Assembly: GCF_021391535.1 (NCBI RefSeq)
Contig: NZ_CP090066.1
Span: forward strand, 3,733,501 to 3,797,500
Direction of reading: 5' to 3'
DNA length: 64,000 nucleotides
From: Aurantimonas sp. HBX-1
Lineage (GTDB): Bacteria > Pseudomonadota > Alphaproteobacteria > Rhizobiales > Rhizobiaceae
The translations under genes and the position numbers were made by a program. The stretch's first letter is position 1, and each line of letters opens with the position of its first letter. The notes beneath the pieces were generated by a model, which made no database searches, was not told the origin of the DNA, and saw nothing but the letters and a program-made list of their open reading frames with translations. Shown here one piece after another: positions 19,216 through 27,476 of this stretch.

Positions 19216-20408
19216 CCCTGCACATGCCCCCGCGCGGCGCCGTCCTCGCCTTTCCCCCGGTTCCCCGCGACCCGGGCTTCGGCGTCTATATCCACTGGCC
19301 GTTCTGCGCGGCGAAATGCCCGTATTGCGACTTCAACAGCCATGTCCGGCAGAAGCCGATCGACCAGGATCGCTATGCCGCGGCCTTCGAGCGGGAGATC
19401 GCCGAGGCGGCGCGCCGCTCGCCCGGCGAGAAGGTGACCTCGATCTTCCTCGGCGGCGGTACCCCCTCGCTGATGGAGCCGGCGACGGTCGGGCGGATCC
19501 TCGACGCGGTGGCGGCGCGCTGGACCATCGCCGACGGCGCCGAGGTGACGCTGGAAGCCAATCCTTCGAGCGTCGAGGCGGAGCGCTTCCGCGGCTATCG
19601 CGCGGCGGGCGTCAACCGGGTGTCGCTCGGCGTCCAGGCGCTGAACGACCGGGACCTCAGGCGGCTCGGCCGGCTGCACGACGTCGAGCAGGCGCTCGGC
19701 GCCATCGACCTTGCCCGCGCCACCTTCCCGCGCCTCTCCTTCGACCTGATCTATGCGCGGCCCGAGCAGACCGTCGCCGGCTGGGAAGCCGAGCTCACCC
19801 AGGCCATCGACCTCGCCGCCGACCATCTGTCGCTCTACCAGCTGACCATCGAGGAAGGCACGGCCTTCCACGCGCTGCACAAGGCCGGCAAGCTGATCGT
19901 CCCGGACGGCGAGCTGTCGGCCGATCTCTACGAGGCGACGCAGTCGCTGACCGCAGCCCGCGGCCTGCCGGCCTACGAGATCTCCAACCACGCGGTGCCG
20001 GGCGCCGAATCGCGCCACAACCTGACCTACTGGCGCTACGGCCTCTATGCCGGCATCGGCCCCGGCGCTCACGGCCGGCTGATGGGCGAGGACGGCCGCC
20101 ACGCCATCGCCAACGAGCCGCTGCCCGAGACCTGGCTGAAGATGGTGGAGGCCTGGGATTCCGGCGCCATCACCGACGAATTGCTGACCGAGACCGAGCA
20201 GGCGGACGAGCTGCTGCTGATGGGACTGCGCCTGACCGAAGGCATCGACCTCGCCCGCTGGCGCCGGCTCACCGGCCGCGACATCGACCCGGACAGCGAG
20301 GCGGAACTGCGGGCCCACGGCATGGTCGAGCGCATCGGCCCCGACCGCCTGCGCGCCACGCCCGCCGGCATGCTGGTGCTGGATGCGGTGGTCGCGGATC
20401 TGGCGTGA
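19212..20408 (+). CDS. hemW: Radical SAM heme chaperone HemW
   Basis: A 398-residue protein of the HemN/HemW group. The 4Fe-4S motif is Cys32-x3-Cys36-x2-Cys39 within GVYIHWPFCAAKCPYCDFNS; the SAM-binding IFLGGGTPSLM and GVQALNDRDLRRLGR follow, and the C-terminal winged-helix-like HemN domain ends the chain. The N-terminus matches HemW, which inserts heme into target proteins, better than the decarboxylase HemN, which carries a longer N-terminal extension. The ATG overlaps the rdgB stop by four bases. Confidence 0.9.
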   Translation: MTLHMPPRGAVLAFPPVPRDPGFGVYIHWPFCAAKCPYCDFNSHVRQKPIDQDRYAAAFEREIAEAARRSPGEKVTSIFLGGGTPSLMEPATVGRILDAVAARWTIADGAEVTLEANPSSVEAERFRGYRAAGVNRVSLGVQALNDRDLRRLGRLHDVEQALGAIDLARATFPRLSFDLIYARPEQTVAGWEAELTQAIDLAADHLSLYQLTIEEGTAFHALHKAGKLIVPDGELSADLYEATQSLTAARGLPAYEISNHAVPGAESRHNLTYWRYGLYAGIGPGAHGRLMGEDGRHAIANEPLPETWLKMVEAWDSGAITDELLTETEQADELLLMGLRLTEGIDLARWRRLTGRDIDPDSEAELRAHGMVERIGPDRLRATPAGMLVLDAVVADLA

Positions 20409-20475
20409 GGGTGCTGTCGACAGTTCGACCGGCCGGCGGTAAATTCCCTAGCGCCATCCATCGGAGTGCCTGACA

Positions 20476-20757
20476 GTGGCGCGGAGCAGCTCTCCTCTTC
20501 TGGTCGAACTTGGAACCCAACGGGCCAGTCTCGACGCTCATCTCGAGAGCGGCGACTTTGCGGACGCGAGTGACGTGCTCCGGGCCGGCCTGCGCGCCCT
20601 GGATCGTGAGACCGCCGCACGCGATGCGGTCATGAAGGCGGGGATAGAGGAGGCTCTCGGAGACCCGCGTCCGTCTGTGCCCGCCCCGGATGTCTTCGAT
20701 CGCTTGCGCCGGAAGCAGGATCGCCGGGTCGAGCGACCGGACCGCGATCCTGACTGA
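20476..20757 (+). CDS. ParD-like antitoxin
   Basis: A 93-residue type II antitoxin. The N-terminal ribbon-helix-helix (LLVELGTQRASLDAHLESGDFADASDVLRAGLRALDRE, residues 8-45) matches the ParD/CC2985 family, binding operator DNA, and the C-terminal half would wrap the toxin. It starts with GTG at 20476 preceded by GGAG. It overlaps the downstream ParE toxin gene. The pair sits between hemW and rsmI. Confidence 0.85.
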   Translation: MARSSSPLLVELGTQRASLDAHLESGDFADASDVLRAGLRALDRETAARDAVMKAGIEEALGDPRPSVPAPDVFDRLRRKQDRRVERPDRDPD

Positions 20758-21076
20758 GGTCCACTTTCATCCGCTCGCGGAAGAAGATCTCGATCAGATC
20801 GACGACTTTGTTGCCATGCGGAGTCCTTCGGGCGCGCGTCGGCTGGCAGAACGGCTCGAGGGCGCCATCGAACGGCTCTCCCGATTTCCCGACAGCGGCA
20901 GGCCAAGGGACGACCTCGCTGCCGGAATCAGGACGATTGCCGTCGATCACACACTCCTCGTTGCCTACAGGGTCGATCCCGGTCACATCCTGATCCTGCG
21001 GATCTTCTATGCCGGCCGCGACTTCGAAGCCGATCTGCGCGAAGACGAGCAGGACCTGTCCGACAGAGAATCGTGA
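20690..21076 (+). CDS. ParE/RelE superfamily toxin
   Basis: A type II toxin of the ParE fold. VHFHPLAEEDLDQIDDFVA is the first strand and helix pair, followed by RRLAERLEGAIERLSRFPDSGRPRDD, TIAVDHTLLVAYRVD and ILRIFYAGRD, the canonical ParE layout; ParE proteins poison DNA gyrase. The start is uncertain: the ATG at 20690 lies inside parD and adds about 20 unusual residues, while the only start-like codon near the conserved N-terminus is CTG at 20750, which overlaps the parD stop and would give 108 residues, the normal size. Stop at 21076, four bases before rsmI. Confidence 0.82.
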   Translation: MSSIACAGSRIAGSSDRTAILTEVHFHPLAEEDLDQIDDFVAMRSPSGARRLAERLEGAIERLSRFPDSGRPRDDLAAGIRTIAVDHTLLVAYRVDPGHILILRIFYAGRDFEADLREDEQDLSDRES

Positions 21077-21080
21077 ACGA

Positions 21081-21980
21081 ATGACCGAGACCGATGCGCC
21101 CGCCCGCAGCTACAGCGTCCGCGATGTCGCCCACACCGCCCCGCGCCCGGAGCCCGGCCTCTATCTCGTGGCGACGCCGATCGGCAATCTCGGCGACATG
21201 ACGCTGCGCGGCCTGGAGATCATCGCCGGCGCCGACCGGCTCGCCTGCGAGGACACGCGCGTCACCGCCAAGCTCCTGCAGCGCTTTTCCATCAAGCGGC
21301 GGATGACGCCCTATCACGAGCACAATGCCGAGGAGTCCGGCGCCGCCCTGCTCGCCGAACTTCACGCCGGAGGGTCGGTGGCGCTGGTGTCGGATGCCGG
21401 CACGCCGCTGGTGTCCGATCCCGGCTACCGTCTGGTGCAGCAGGCGCTCGACGCCGGCATCAAGGTGGTGCCGATCCCCGGCGCCTCGGCCGTGCTCGCG
21501 GCGCTCTGCGTCTCGGGCCTGCCGTCGGACGCGTTCTTCTTCGCCGGATTCCTGCCGCAGAAGGAACAGGCCCGCGCCGCCCGGCTGCAGGAGCTGGCCC
21601 GGGTGCCGGGCTCGCTGGTGTTCTTCGAGGCGCCGCACCGCATCGCCGCCAGCCTCGCGGCGATGGCCACGGCGCTCGGGGATCGCCCGGCGGCGGTCTG
21701 CCGCGAGCTGACCAAGGCCTACGAGACCATCTATCGAGGCACGCTGCCCGAACTGGCGGAGACCTTCGCGGCCATGGAGCAGGTGCGCGGCGAGATCGTC
21801 GTCTGCATCGCGCCACCGCCCTCCGAGGCGGTAGCGAGCGCGGCCGATACCGACGGCATCCTCGCCGGGCTGCTCGCCGAGATGAAGCCGACGCAGGCCG
21901 CGCAGGAGGCGGCGCGGCTCACCGGCCTGCCGCGCCGCGCCCTCTACCAGCGCGCCCTGGAGCTGAAGGACCGGACATGA
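21081..21980 (+). CDS. rsmI: 16S rRNA 2'-O-ribose C1402 methyltransferase RsmI
   Basis: A 299-residue SAM-dependent enzyme of the tetrapyrrole methylase fold. Signatures are GLYLVATPIGNLGDMTLR near residue 26, ACEDTRVTAKLL, ALVSDAGTPLVSDPGYRLV, PGASAVLAALCVSGLP and FFEAPHRI. It methylates C1402 in the ribosomal decoding centre. An N-terminal extension of about 25 residues precedes the core. The end overlaps yraN by four bases (ATGA). The toxin stop lies only four bases before its start, so it may now be co-transcribed with parDE. Confidence 0.95.
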   Translation: MTETDAPARSYSVRDVAHTAPRPEPGLYLVATPIGNLGDMTLRGLEIIAGADRLACEDTRVTAKLLQRFSIKRRMTPYHEHNAEESGAALLAELHAGGSVALVSDAGTPLVSDPGYRLVQQALDAGIKVVPIPGASAVLAALCVSGLPSDAFFFAGFLPQKEQARAARLQELARVPGSLVFFEAPHRIAASLAAMATALGDRPAAVCRELTKAYETIYRGTLPELAETFAAMEQVRGEIVVCIAPPPSEAVASAADTDGILAGLLAEMKPTQAAQEAARLTGLPRRALYQRALELKDRT

Positions 21981-22357
21981 CGGCTGACGCGGCCGACCGG
22001 CGACGCCGCGATCTCGGCCGCGGCCATCGCGGCGAGCGCCTTGCCTGCTGGGCGCTGCGGCTGAAATTCTACCGCATCCTCGCCCTGCGCTACCGCACCA
22101 GGCTCGGCGAGATCGACATCGTGGCGCGCCGCGGCGACCTCGTCGCCATCGTCGAGGTGAAGGCGCGGCCGAGCGTCGTCGAGGCAATGGATGCGGTGGG
22201 GCCGGCGGCGCAGCGGCGCATCGAGGCGGCGGCCGATCTCTGGCTCGCCCGGCAGAAGGATCACCACCGCCTGTCGCTGCGCTTCGACATCGTCGCCGTC
22301 CGGCCCTGGCGCTGGCCGGTGCACGTGCCGGGCGCCTGGGCGCCGCGCCGGCTCTGA
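21977..22357 (+). CDS. YraN family (UPF0102) nuclease-like protein
   Basis: A 126-residue protein. The restriction-endonuclease-like signature RLGEIDIVARRGDLVAIVEVKAR (about residues 42-64), with Glu, Asp and the Glu-x-Lys triad, identifies UPF0102. RGHRGERLACWAL near the N-terminus is also typical. The role is not settled; the family is linked to Holliday-junction or repair functions by fold only. It overlaps rsmI by four bases. In many Rhizobiales gshB follows directly (recalled), but here gshB is 20 kb downstream. Confidence 0.85.
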   Translation: MTADAADRRRRDLGRGHRGERLACWALRLKFYRILALRYRTRLGEIDIVARRGDLVAIVEVKARPSVVEAMDAVGPAAQRRIEAAADLWLARQKDHHRLSLRFDIVAVRPWRWPVHVPGAWAPRRL

Positions 22358-22494
22358 GCGCCGCACGAGGCGCTTCAGCGCGGCAATATTATCGCAATGG
22401 CCTCGAAGCACGCTGGGCGGATAGGCATCCGCCGTCGCACTGTTTATAGACCGGCGATGAAACCAGACGACAGACTGCGGAGCCTTCGCCCGGC

Positions 22495-24312
22495 GTGAAG
22501 AAATCCATTTCCCTGACGAAGCCCGACGAGCGCGGGCTGGTTGTCCGGCTGCTGAAGCGGATCGTTGCCGAGAACGGCCGGCTGTTCCTCCGGCAGTATT
22601 CGGTGGCGATCGTCTGCCTGGTGCTCGTCGCGGCCAGCACCGCCTTCCTCGCCTGGATCATGCGCGACGTCATCGACGAGATCTTCGTCAAGCAGAACCG
22701 CGCCGCCATCGTCACCCTGCCGGTGGTGGTGTTCCTCGCCTTTGCCGTGCGCGGCCTGGCGACCTACGGCCAGGGCGTCATCCTGGCGCGGATCGGCAAC
22801 AACGTCGTCGCCCGCTACCAGCGGCGGCTGTTCGCCCATCTCACCGAACTGTCGGTGGACTTCTTCTCGGAGAACCGCTCGGCGCATCTGGCCGCCCGGA
22901 TCAACCAGAACGTCTCCGGCATCCGCGACACGCTGAACCTCACCGTCACGACGCTGGCGCGCGACGTCCTCAGCCTGGTCTTCCTGGTCTTCGTGATGAT
23001 CTACCAGGACCCGGTCCTGTCCGCGATCGCGCTGCTCGCCGGGCCGCCGATCGCGCTGATGATCGCCGGCCTCGCCCGCAAGCTGCGCTCGGCCACCCGC
23101 CAGTCGATCGACCTCAATGCCCGCGTCCTCGCCTCGATGCAGGAGGCTGCCCAGGGCATCACCGTGGTGAAGGCGTTCACCATGGAGAAGCCGCTGCGCG
23201 ATCGCATCGAACGGCTGATCGTCGCCGCCGAGGAGCGCTCCAACCGCATCGCCACCATCACCGAGCGCACCACGCCGGTGACCGAGATCGTCGCCGGCCT
23301 CGCGATCGCCGGGGTCATCGCCTATTCCGGCTACCGCGCCATCGTCTACGGCTATTCGCCGGGCTCGATGTTCGCCTTCATCACGGCGCTGCTCTTCGCC
23401 TACGATCCGGCGCGGCGGCTCGCCAAGCTGCAGGTGCAGCTGGAGCGGGCGCTGGTCAACGCCCAGATGATCTACGAGATCCTCGACCTCGAGCCGCGCC
23501 AGTCGGACCGGCCGGACGCCGCCGAACTGGTCGTCTCCGGCGGCGAGGTGGTCTTCGAGAATGTCGGCTTCTCCTATTACGAGAACGAGCCGGTGCTGCG
23601 CGGGCTCGACTTCGTCGCCCCGGCCGGCAGGACCACCGCGGTGATCGGCGCCTCGGGCGGCGGCAAGTCGACCCTCGTCGCGCTGCTGCAGCGCTTCTAC
23701 GACGTCGAGGCGGGCCGCATCCTGATCGACGGCCAGGACATCAGCACCGTCACCAAGCGGTCGCTGCGCCAGAAGATCGCCTATGTCCCGCAGTCGCCGT
23801 ATCTGTTCGAGGGCACGATCCGCGACAATATCCGCCTCGGCCGGCCGGACGCCACCGACGCGGAGATCGAGGAGGCGGCGCGCCTCGCCCAGGCCGAGGA
23901 GTTTATCGTCACCCAGCCGGCCGGCTACGACACGCCGCTCGGCGAGAACGGCGTGACCCTTTCCGGCGGCCAGCGCCAGCGCCTGTCGATCGCCCGGGCC
24001 CTCGTCCGCGACGCGCCGATCCTGCTGCTCGACGAGGCGACCTCGGCGCTCGACACCCGCTCGGAGACGCTGGTGCAGCTGGCGCTGGAGCAGGCCTCGC
24101 AAAACCGCACGGTCATCGTCGTCGCCCACCGGCTCTCGACCATCGTCGGCGCCGACCAGATCCTGGTGGTCGACGGCGGCCGGATCGTCGAGCGCGGCAC
24201 GCATCGCGAGCTTGTCGATCGGCAGGAAGGCCACTATGCCCGCTTCTACGGCCTGCAGGGGCGCGAGGGGCGCGACCCGGCGCGGGCTTTGGCGGAGACC
24301 GTCCGGCCCTGA
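22495..24312 (+). CDS. MsbA-like ABC exporter
   Basis: A 605-residue half-transporter with fused domains. Six membrane segments (about residues 35-310) form the type I exporter domain and an ATPase follows: Walker A GASGGGKST at 385-393, Q-loop in YVPQSPYLFEGTIRDN, signature LSGGQRQRLSIARA, Walker B ILLLDEATSALD and the H-loop VAHRLST. Best matched to MsbA-type lipid or drug exporters; the substrate is unproved. It starts with GTG at 22495, overlapping the stop of a 13-codon reading frame (22457-22498) that may be a leader peptide. An in-frame stop upstream rules out an earlier start. Confidence 0.9.
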   Translation: MKKSISLTKPDERGLVVRLLKRIVAENGRLFLRQYSVAIVCLVLVAASTAFLAWIMRDVIDEIFVKQNRAAIVTLPVVVFLAFAVRGLATYGQGVILARIGNNVVARYQRRLFAHLTELSVDFFSENRSAHLAARINQNVSGIRDTLNLTVTTLARDVLSLVFLVFVMIYQDPVLSAIALLAGPPIALMIAGLARKLRSATRQSIDLNARVLASMQEAAQGITVVKAFTMEKPLRDRIERLIVAAEERSNRIATITERTTPVTEIVAGLAIAGVIAYSGYRAIVYGYSPGSMFAFITALLFAYDPARRLAKLQVQLERALVNAQMIYEILDLEPRQSDRPDAAELVVSGGEVVFENVGFSYYENEPVLRGLDFVAPAGRTTAVIGASGGGKSTLVALLQRFYDVEAGRILIDGQDISTVTKRSLRQKIAYVPQSPYLFEGTIRDNIRLGRPDATDAEIEEAARLAQAEEFIVTQPAGYDTPLGENGVTLSGGQRQRLSIARALVRDAPILLLDEATSALDTRSETLVQLALEQASQNRTVIVVAHRLSTIVGADQILVVDGGRIVERGTHRELVDRQEGHYARFYGLQGREGRDPARALAETVRP

Positions 24313-24337
24313 GGCCGAACGAGGGAGGGACATCGCA

Positions 24338-25153
24338 ATGGGCGAGATGAGACTGGTCGTGCTCGGCGCGGCAGGCCGCATGGGCCGCACCCTCGTCGAC
24401 ATCATCGCCGCGACGCAAGGCGCCCGGCTCTCCGGCGCGCTCGACCGGCCGGACTCGCCGGCGATCGGCAGCGACGCCGGCACGCTCGCCGCCATCGGCC
24501 CGCTCGGGGTGATCGTCACCAGCGATGTAGACGAAGCGCTCGACGGCGCCGACGGCATCATCGACTTCACCGCGCCGGCCGCCTCGGTCGCCTTCGCGGC
24601 GATCGCCGCCGAACGCGGCCTCGTCCACGTCATCGGCACGACCGGCCTCGGCCCGGACGCAGAGTCCGCCATCGCCGCGGCGGCCGCACGGGCCCGCATC
24701 GTCAAGTCCGGCAACATGAGCCTCGGCGTCAATCTCCTCGCCGGGCTGGTGGAGAAGGCGGCAAAGGCGCTTGGGCCGGAGGCGTTCGACATCGAGATCC
24801 TCGAGATGCACCACCGCCACAAGGTCGACGCGCCCTCCGGCACGGCGCTGCTGCTCGGCGAGGCGGCGGCCAAAGGCCGCGACGTCGGGCTGGCGGAGGC
24901 CAGCGTACGCGTGCGCGACGGCCAGACCGGACCGCGCGCTCCGGGCACGATCGGCTTTGCGACGCTGCGCGGCGGCTCGGTGGTCGGCGAGCATTCGGTG
25001 ATCCTCGCCGGCGAGGGCGAGCGCCTGGTGCTCAGCCACATCGCCACCGACCGCGCCATCTTCGCGCGCGGCGCCGTCCGTGCCGCCCTGTGGGCCCGGG
25101 ACAAGGCGCCCGGCCTCTACGGCATGCGCGACGTGCTCGGCCTCGCCGACTGA
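24338..25153 (+). CDS. dapB: 4-hydroxy-tetrahydrodipicolinate reductase DapB
   Basis: A 271-residue enzyme of lysine and diaminopimelate synthesis. The N-terminal Rossmann fold has VVLGAAGRMGRTL; the catalytic loop EMHHRHKVDAPSGTA and the NMSLGVNLL motif are intact. GGGAGG lies before the ATG at 24338. It follows the ABC exporter by 25 bases and precedes gpmA by 44 bases, so these genes may share a transcript. Confidence 0.96.
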   Translation: MGEMRLVVLGAAGRMGRTLVDIIAATQGARLSGALDRPDSPAIGSDAGTLAAIGPLGVIVTSDVDEALDGADGIIDFTAPAASVAFAAIAAERGLVHVIGTTGLGPDAESAIAAAAARARIVKSGNMSLGVNLLAGLVEKAAKALGPEAFDIEILEMHHRHKVDAPSGTALLLGEAAAKGRDVGLAEASVRVRDGQTGPRAPGTIGFATLRGGSVVGEHSVILAGEGERLVLSHIATDRAIFARGAVRAALWARDKAPGLYGMRDVLGLAD

Positions 25154-25197
25154 CGCCCCTTTCCAGTCTTCGATCCCAACCACAAAGGTCCGCCGCG

Positions 25198-25818
25198 ATG
25201 TCCCGAACCCTCGTCCTCGTCCGCCACGGCCAGAGCGAATGGAACCTGAAGAACCTGTTCACCGGCTGGAAGGACCCGGACCTGACGGAAAAGGGCGTCG
25301 AGGAGGCGCGCGCCGCCGGTCGCAGCCTCAAGGCCGCCGGCCTGACCTTCGACCTCGCCTTCACCAGCGAGCTCTCGCGCGCCCAGCGCACGCTGGCGCT
25401 GATGCTCGATGAACTCGGTGCACCGGACCTGCCGACGATCCGCAACGTCGCGCTCAACGAGCGCGACTACGGCGACCTCTCCGGCCTCAACAAGGACGAC
25501 GCCCGCAAGAAATGGGGCGAGGAGCAGGTGCATGTCTGGCGCCGCTCCTACGACGTGCCGCCGCCGGGCGGCGAGAGCCTGAAGGACACCGGCGCGCGCG
25601 TCTGGCCCTATTACATCCACGACATCCAGCCGAAGGTGCTGGGCGGCGGCACGGTGCTGGTGGTGGCGCACGGCAACTCGCTGCGCGCCCTCGTCATGGC
25701 GCTGGACGGGCTCAGCGGCGAGGAGATCGTCGGCCAGGAAATCGCTACGGGCGTGCCGATCCTCTACCGGCTCAACCCCGATTCAAGCGTCGCCGAGAAA
25801 ATCGTGATGGAAGGCTGA
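25198..25818 (+). CDS. gpmA: 2,3-bisphosphoglycerate-dependent phosphoglycerate mutase
   Basis: A 206-residue glycolytic enzyme that interconverts 3- and 2-phosphoglycerate. The phosphohistidine His10 is in LVLVRHGQSEWN and the second active-site histidine in VLVVAHGNSLRAL; NERDYGDLSGLNK also matches. It is the short form, about 40 residues less than the E. coli enzyme, as usual for Rhizobiales. AAAGG lies before the ATG at 25198. A hairpin follows its stop. Confidence 0.95.
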   Translation: MSRTLVLVRHGQSEWNLKNLFTGWKDPDLTEKGVEEARAAGRSLKAAGLTFDLAFTSELSRAQRTLALMLDELGAPDLPTIRNVALNERDYGDLSGLNKDDARKKWGEEQVHVWRRSYDVPPPGGESLKDTGARVWPYYIHDIQPKVLGGGTVLVVAHGNSLRALVMALDGLSGEEIVGQEIATGVPILYRLNPDSSVAEKIVMEG

Positions 25819-25833
25819 GATGCCGCCCGGCCG

Positions 25834-25855
25834 CCGGCGCCTTTGAATGCGCCGG
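25834..25855 (+). terminator. Hairpin after gpmA
   Basis: CCGGCGC and GCGCCGG form a 7-bp stem with an eight-base loop 15 bases past the gpmA stop. There is no U-tract. Confidence 0.4.
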
Positions 25856-25907
25856 CCGGGGTGTTAGGCACGCCCCGGGCGCCGGAAACAGCTGAGAGAA
25901 TGCCATC

Positions 25908-26456
25908 ATGACCGATCGAATCGTTCTGCGCACCGGCGAGGCCCTCGTTGCCGGCGGATCTCCTGGCACCGCCGCCGAGCCGGAAGTCGTCATCGGCGCG
26001 CTCGACGGCCCGGTCGGCACCGCCATCGCGACGCTGACCGGCGACCAGGTGAAGGGCCACAGCCGCGTCTTCGCGCTGCTCAACACCGACATCATGGTCC
26101 GCCCGGTGACGCTCTGCGTCTCGAAGGTCACCGTCGACGATCCGAAATACACCAACATCCTGATGGGCACGGTGCAGTTCGCCATCGCCAACGGCGTGCT
26201 CGACGCGGTGCGGCAAGGCTTCCTGCCGAAGGACCAGGTCAACGACCTCGGCATCGTCTGCTCGGTGTGGCTGGCGCCGAGCATCGTCGACGTCGTCGAT
26301 CTCGACCACAAGATCCTGTTCGACATCCACCGCAAGGCGATGACGGAGGCGATCCGCAAGGCGATGAGCAACGAGCCGTCGATCGACTGGCTGCTCGAGA
26401 ACCAGGAAAAGATCGTCCACAAATACTACCAGATGGGCCTCGACGGGAAGATCTGA
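25908..26456 (+). CDS. Formaldehyde-activating enzyme (Fae) homologue
   Basis: A 182-residue protein with the Fae fold: TGEALVAGG at the N-terminus, TLCVSKVTVDDPKYTNILMGTVQFAIANGVLDAV in the middle and AIRKAMSNEPSIDWLLENQ near the end. True Fae condenses formaldehyde with tetrahydromethanopterin. Here the active-site histidine of Fae (in the motif AHIDLIIG) is replaced: the aligned residues read AEPEVVIG, with Glu24 in its place. No other methanopterin gene is visible. It is therefore probably not an ordinary Fae and its substrate is unknown. It converges on the Ada-like gene. Confidence 0.8.
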   Translation: MTDRIVLRTGEALVAGGSPGTAAEPEVVIGALDGPVGTAIATLTGDQVKGHSRVFALLNTDIMVRPVTLCVSKVTVDDPKYTNILMGTVQFAIANGVLDAVRQGFLPKDQVNDLGIVCSVWLAPSIVDVVDLDHKILFDIHRKAMTEAIRKAMSNEPSIDWLLENQEKIVHKYYQMGLDGKI

Positions 26457-26487
26457 GACCCGCCCGCCAAAGCCCGGCGCGCGCCGT

Positions 26488-27399
26488 TCAGGGGCGCGCC
26501 AGGAGGCCGCATTCCCAGCCGAGCATCGCCCGCTTGCGGGTGATGCCCCAGTGGTAGCCGGTCAGCGCGCCGGCCTTGCCGACGACGCGGTGGCAGGGCA
26601 CCACGAAGGAGATCGGGTTGCGCCCGACCGCCGCGCCCACCGCCCGTGCCGCCTTCGGCGCGCCGATGCGGCTCGCCACCGCCGCATAGGTCGTCGCCTG
26701 GCCGAGCGGGATCGTCAGCAGCGCCTCCCAGACGCGGACCTCGAAATCCGTGCCGATCAGCACGATCCGCAGCGGGCGCTCGCACTGCCAGCTTTCCGGC
26801 TCGAAGATCCGCTGGGCGAGCGGGCGCGTCTCCTCCGGCTTCGGCACGAACGAAGCCTTCGGCCAGCGCCGGCGCATGTCGTCCAGCGCCGCCGCCTCGC
26901 CGCCGTCGCCCGGTTCGGCAAAGCCGATGCCGGCAAGGCCGCGCTCCGTCGCCACCACCAGCGCCAGGCCGAAGGGCGTCGGGTGGAACCCATAGGCGAG
27001 CGTGATGCCCTCGCCGCGGGCCTTGTAGGCGCCGGGCGACAGCGCCTCGTGCTTGACGAAGAGGTCGTGCAGCCGCGACGGGCCGGAGAGCCCGACCTCC
27101 AGCGCCGCGTCGAGCAGCGAGGCGCCGTCGCCGAGCAGCCGCCTGGCATGATCCAGCGTCACCGCCTGCAGGAAGGCCTTCGGCGTCAGGCCGGACCAGC
27201 GGCGGAAGATCGTCGCCAGCGCCGCCTCGTCCATGGCGAGCGCCGCGGCGATCTCGCCGAGGCTCGGCTGCTGGCGGTAATGCGTCGAGATGAACTCGAT
27301 GGTGCGGCGGACGACGTCGTAGTCGGACAGCGCCGCGCGGGCGGCGGGCGCCTCAGAAAGCAGAGCCGGCTCGAAGGCGGCGGGGGCGATGGACAACAT
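26488..27399 (-). CDS. Ada-like AraC helix-turn-helix plus O6-methylguanine methyltransferase
   Basis: A 303-residue protein joining an AraC-type DNA-binding domain (about residues 25-128) to a suicide alkyltransferase (about 135-300), which takes methyl groups from O6-methylguanine onto Cys269 in the VVPCHRVVG motif. Unlike E. coli Ada it lacks the N-terminal zinc domain with the phosphotriester-accepting cysteine, so methylation would have to be sensed another way. AAGGAG lies before the ATG at 27399. A few in-frame upstream codons exist but are not needed. Confidence 0.9.
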   Translation of the reverse strand: MLSIAPAAFEPALLSEAPAARAALSDYDVVRRTIEFISTHYRQQPSLGEIAAALAMDEAALATIFRRWSGLTPKAFLQAVTLDHARRLLGDGASLLDAALEVGLSGPSRLHDLFVKHEALSPGAYKARGEGITLAYGFHPTPFGLALVVATERGLAGIGFAEPGDGGEAAALDDMRRRWPKASFVPKPEETRPLAQRIFEPESWQCERPLRIVLIGTDFEVRVWEALLTIPLGQATTYAAVASRIGAPKAARAVGAAVGRNPISFVVPCHRVVGKAGALTGYHWGITRKRAMLGWECGLLARP

Positions 27400-27476
27400 G
27401 GCGATCTCCTTCGTCCCCATCACTGCACCCGCGGGCCGGCCCTCGCCACCCGTTTTTCCGGCAGGGGCAGCGGCCG

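Noticed and set aside
22444..25104. 886-codon open frame opposite the ABC exporter and dapB
   Set aside because: Antisense shadow with no ribosome site and no recognisable domain.
26476..26500. Hairpin GGCGCGC/GCGCGCC between the convergent Fae-like and Ada-like genes
   Set aside because: Short arms, 11-base loop, no U-tract, and it overlaps a stop codon; too weak to call as a terminator.
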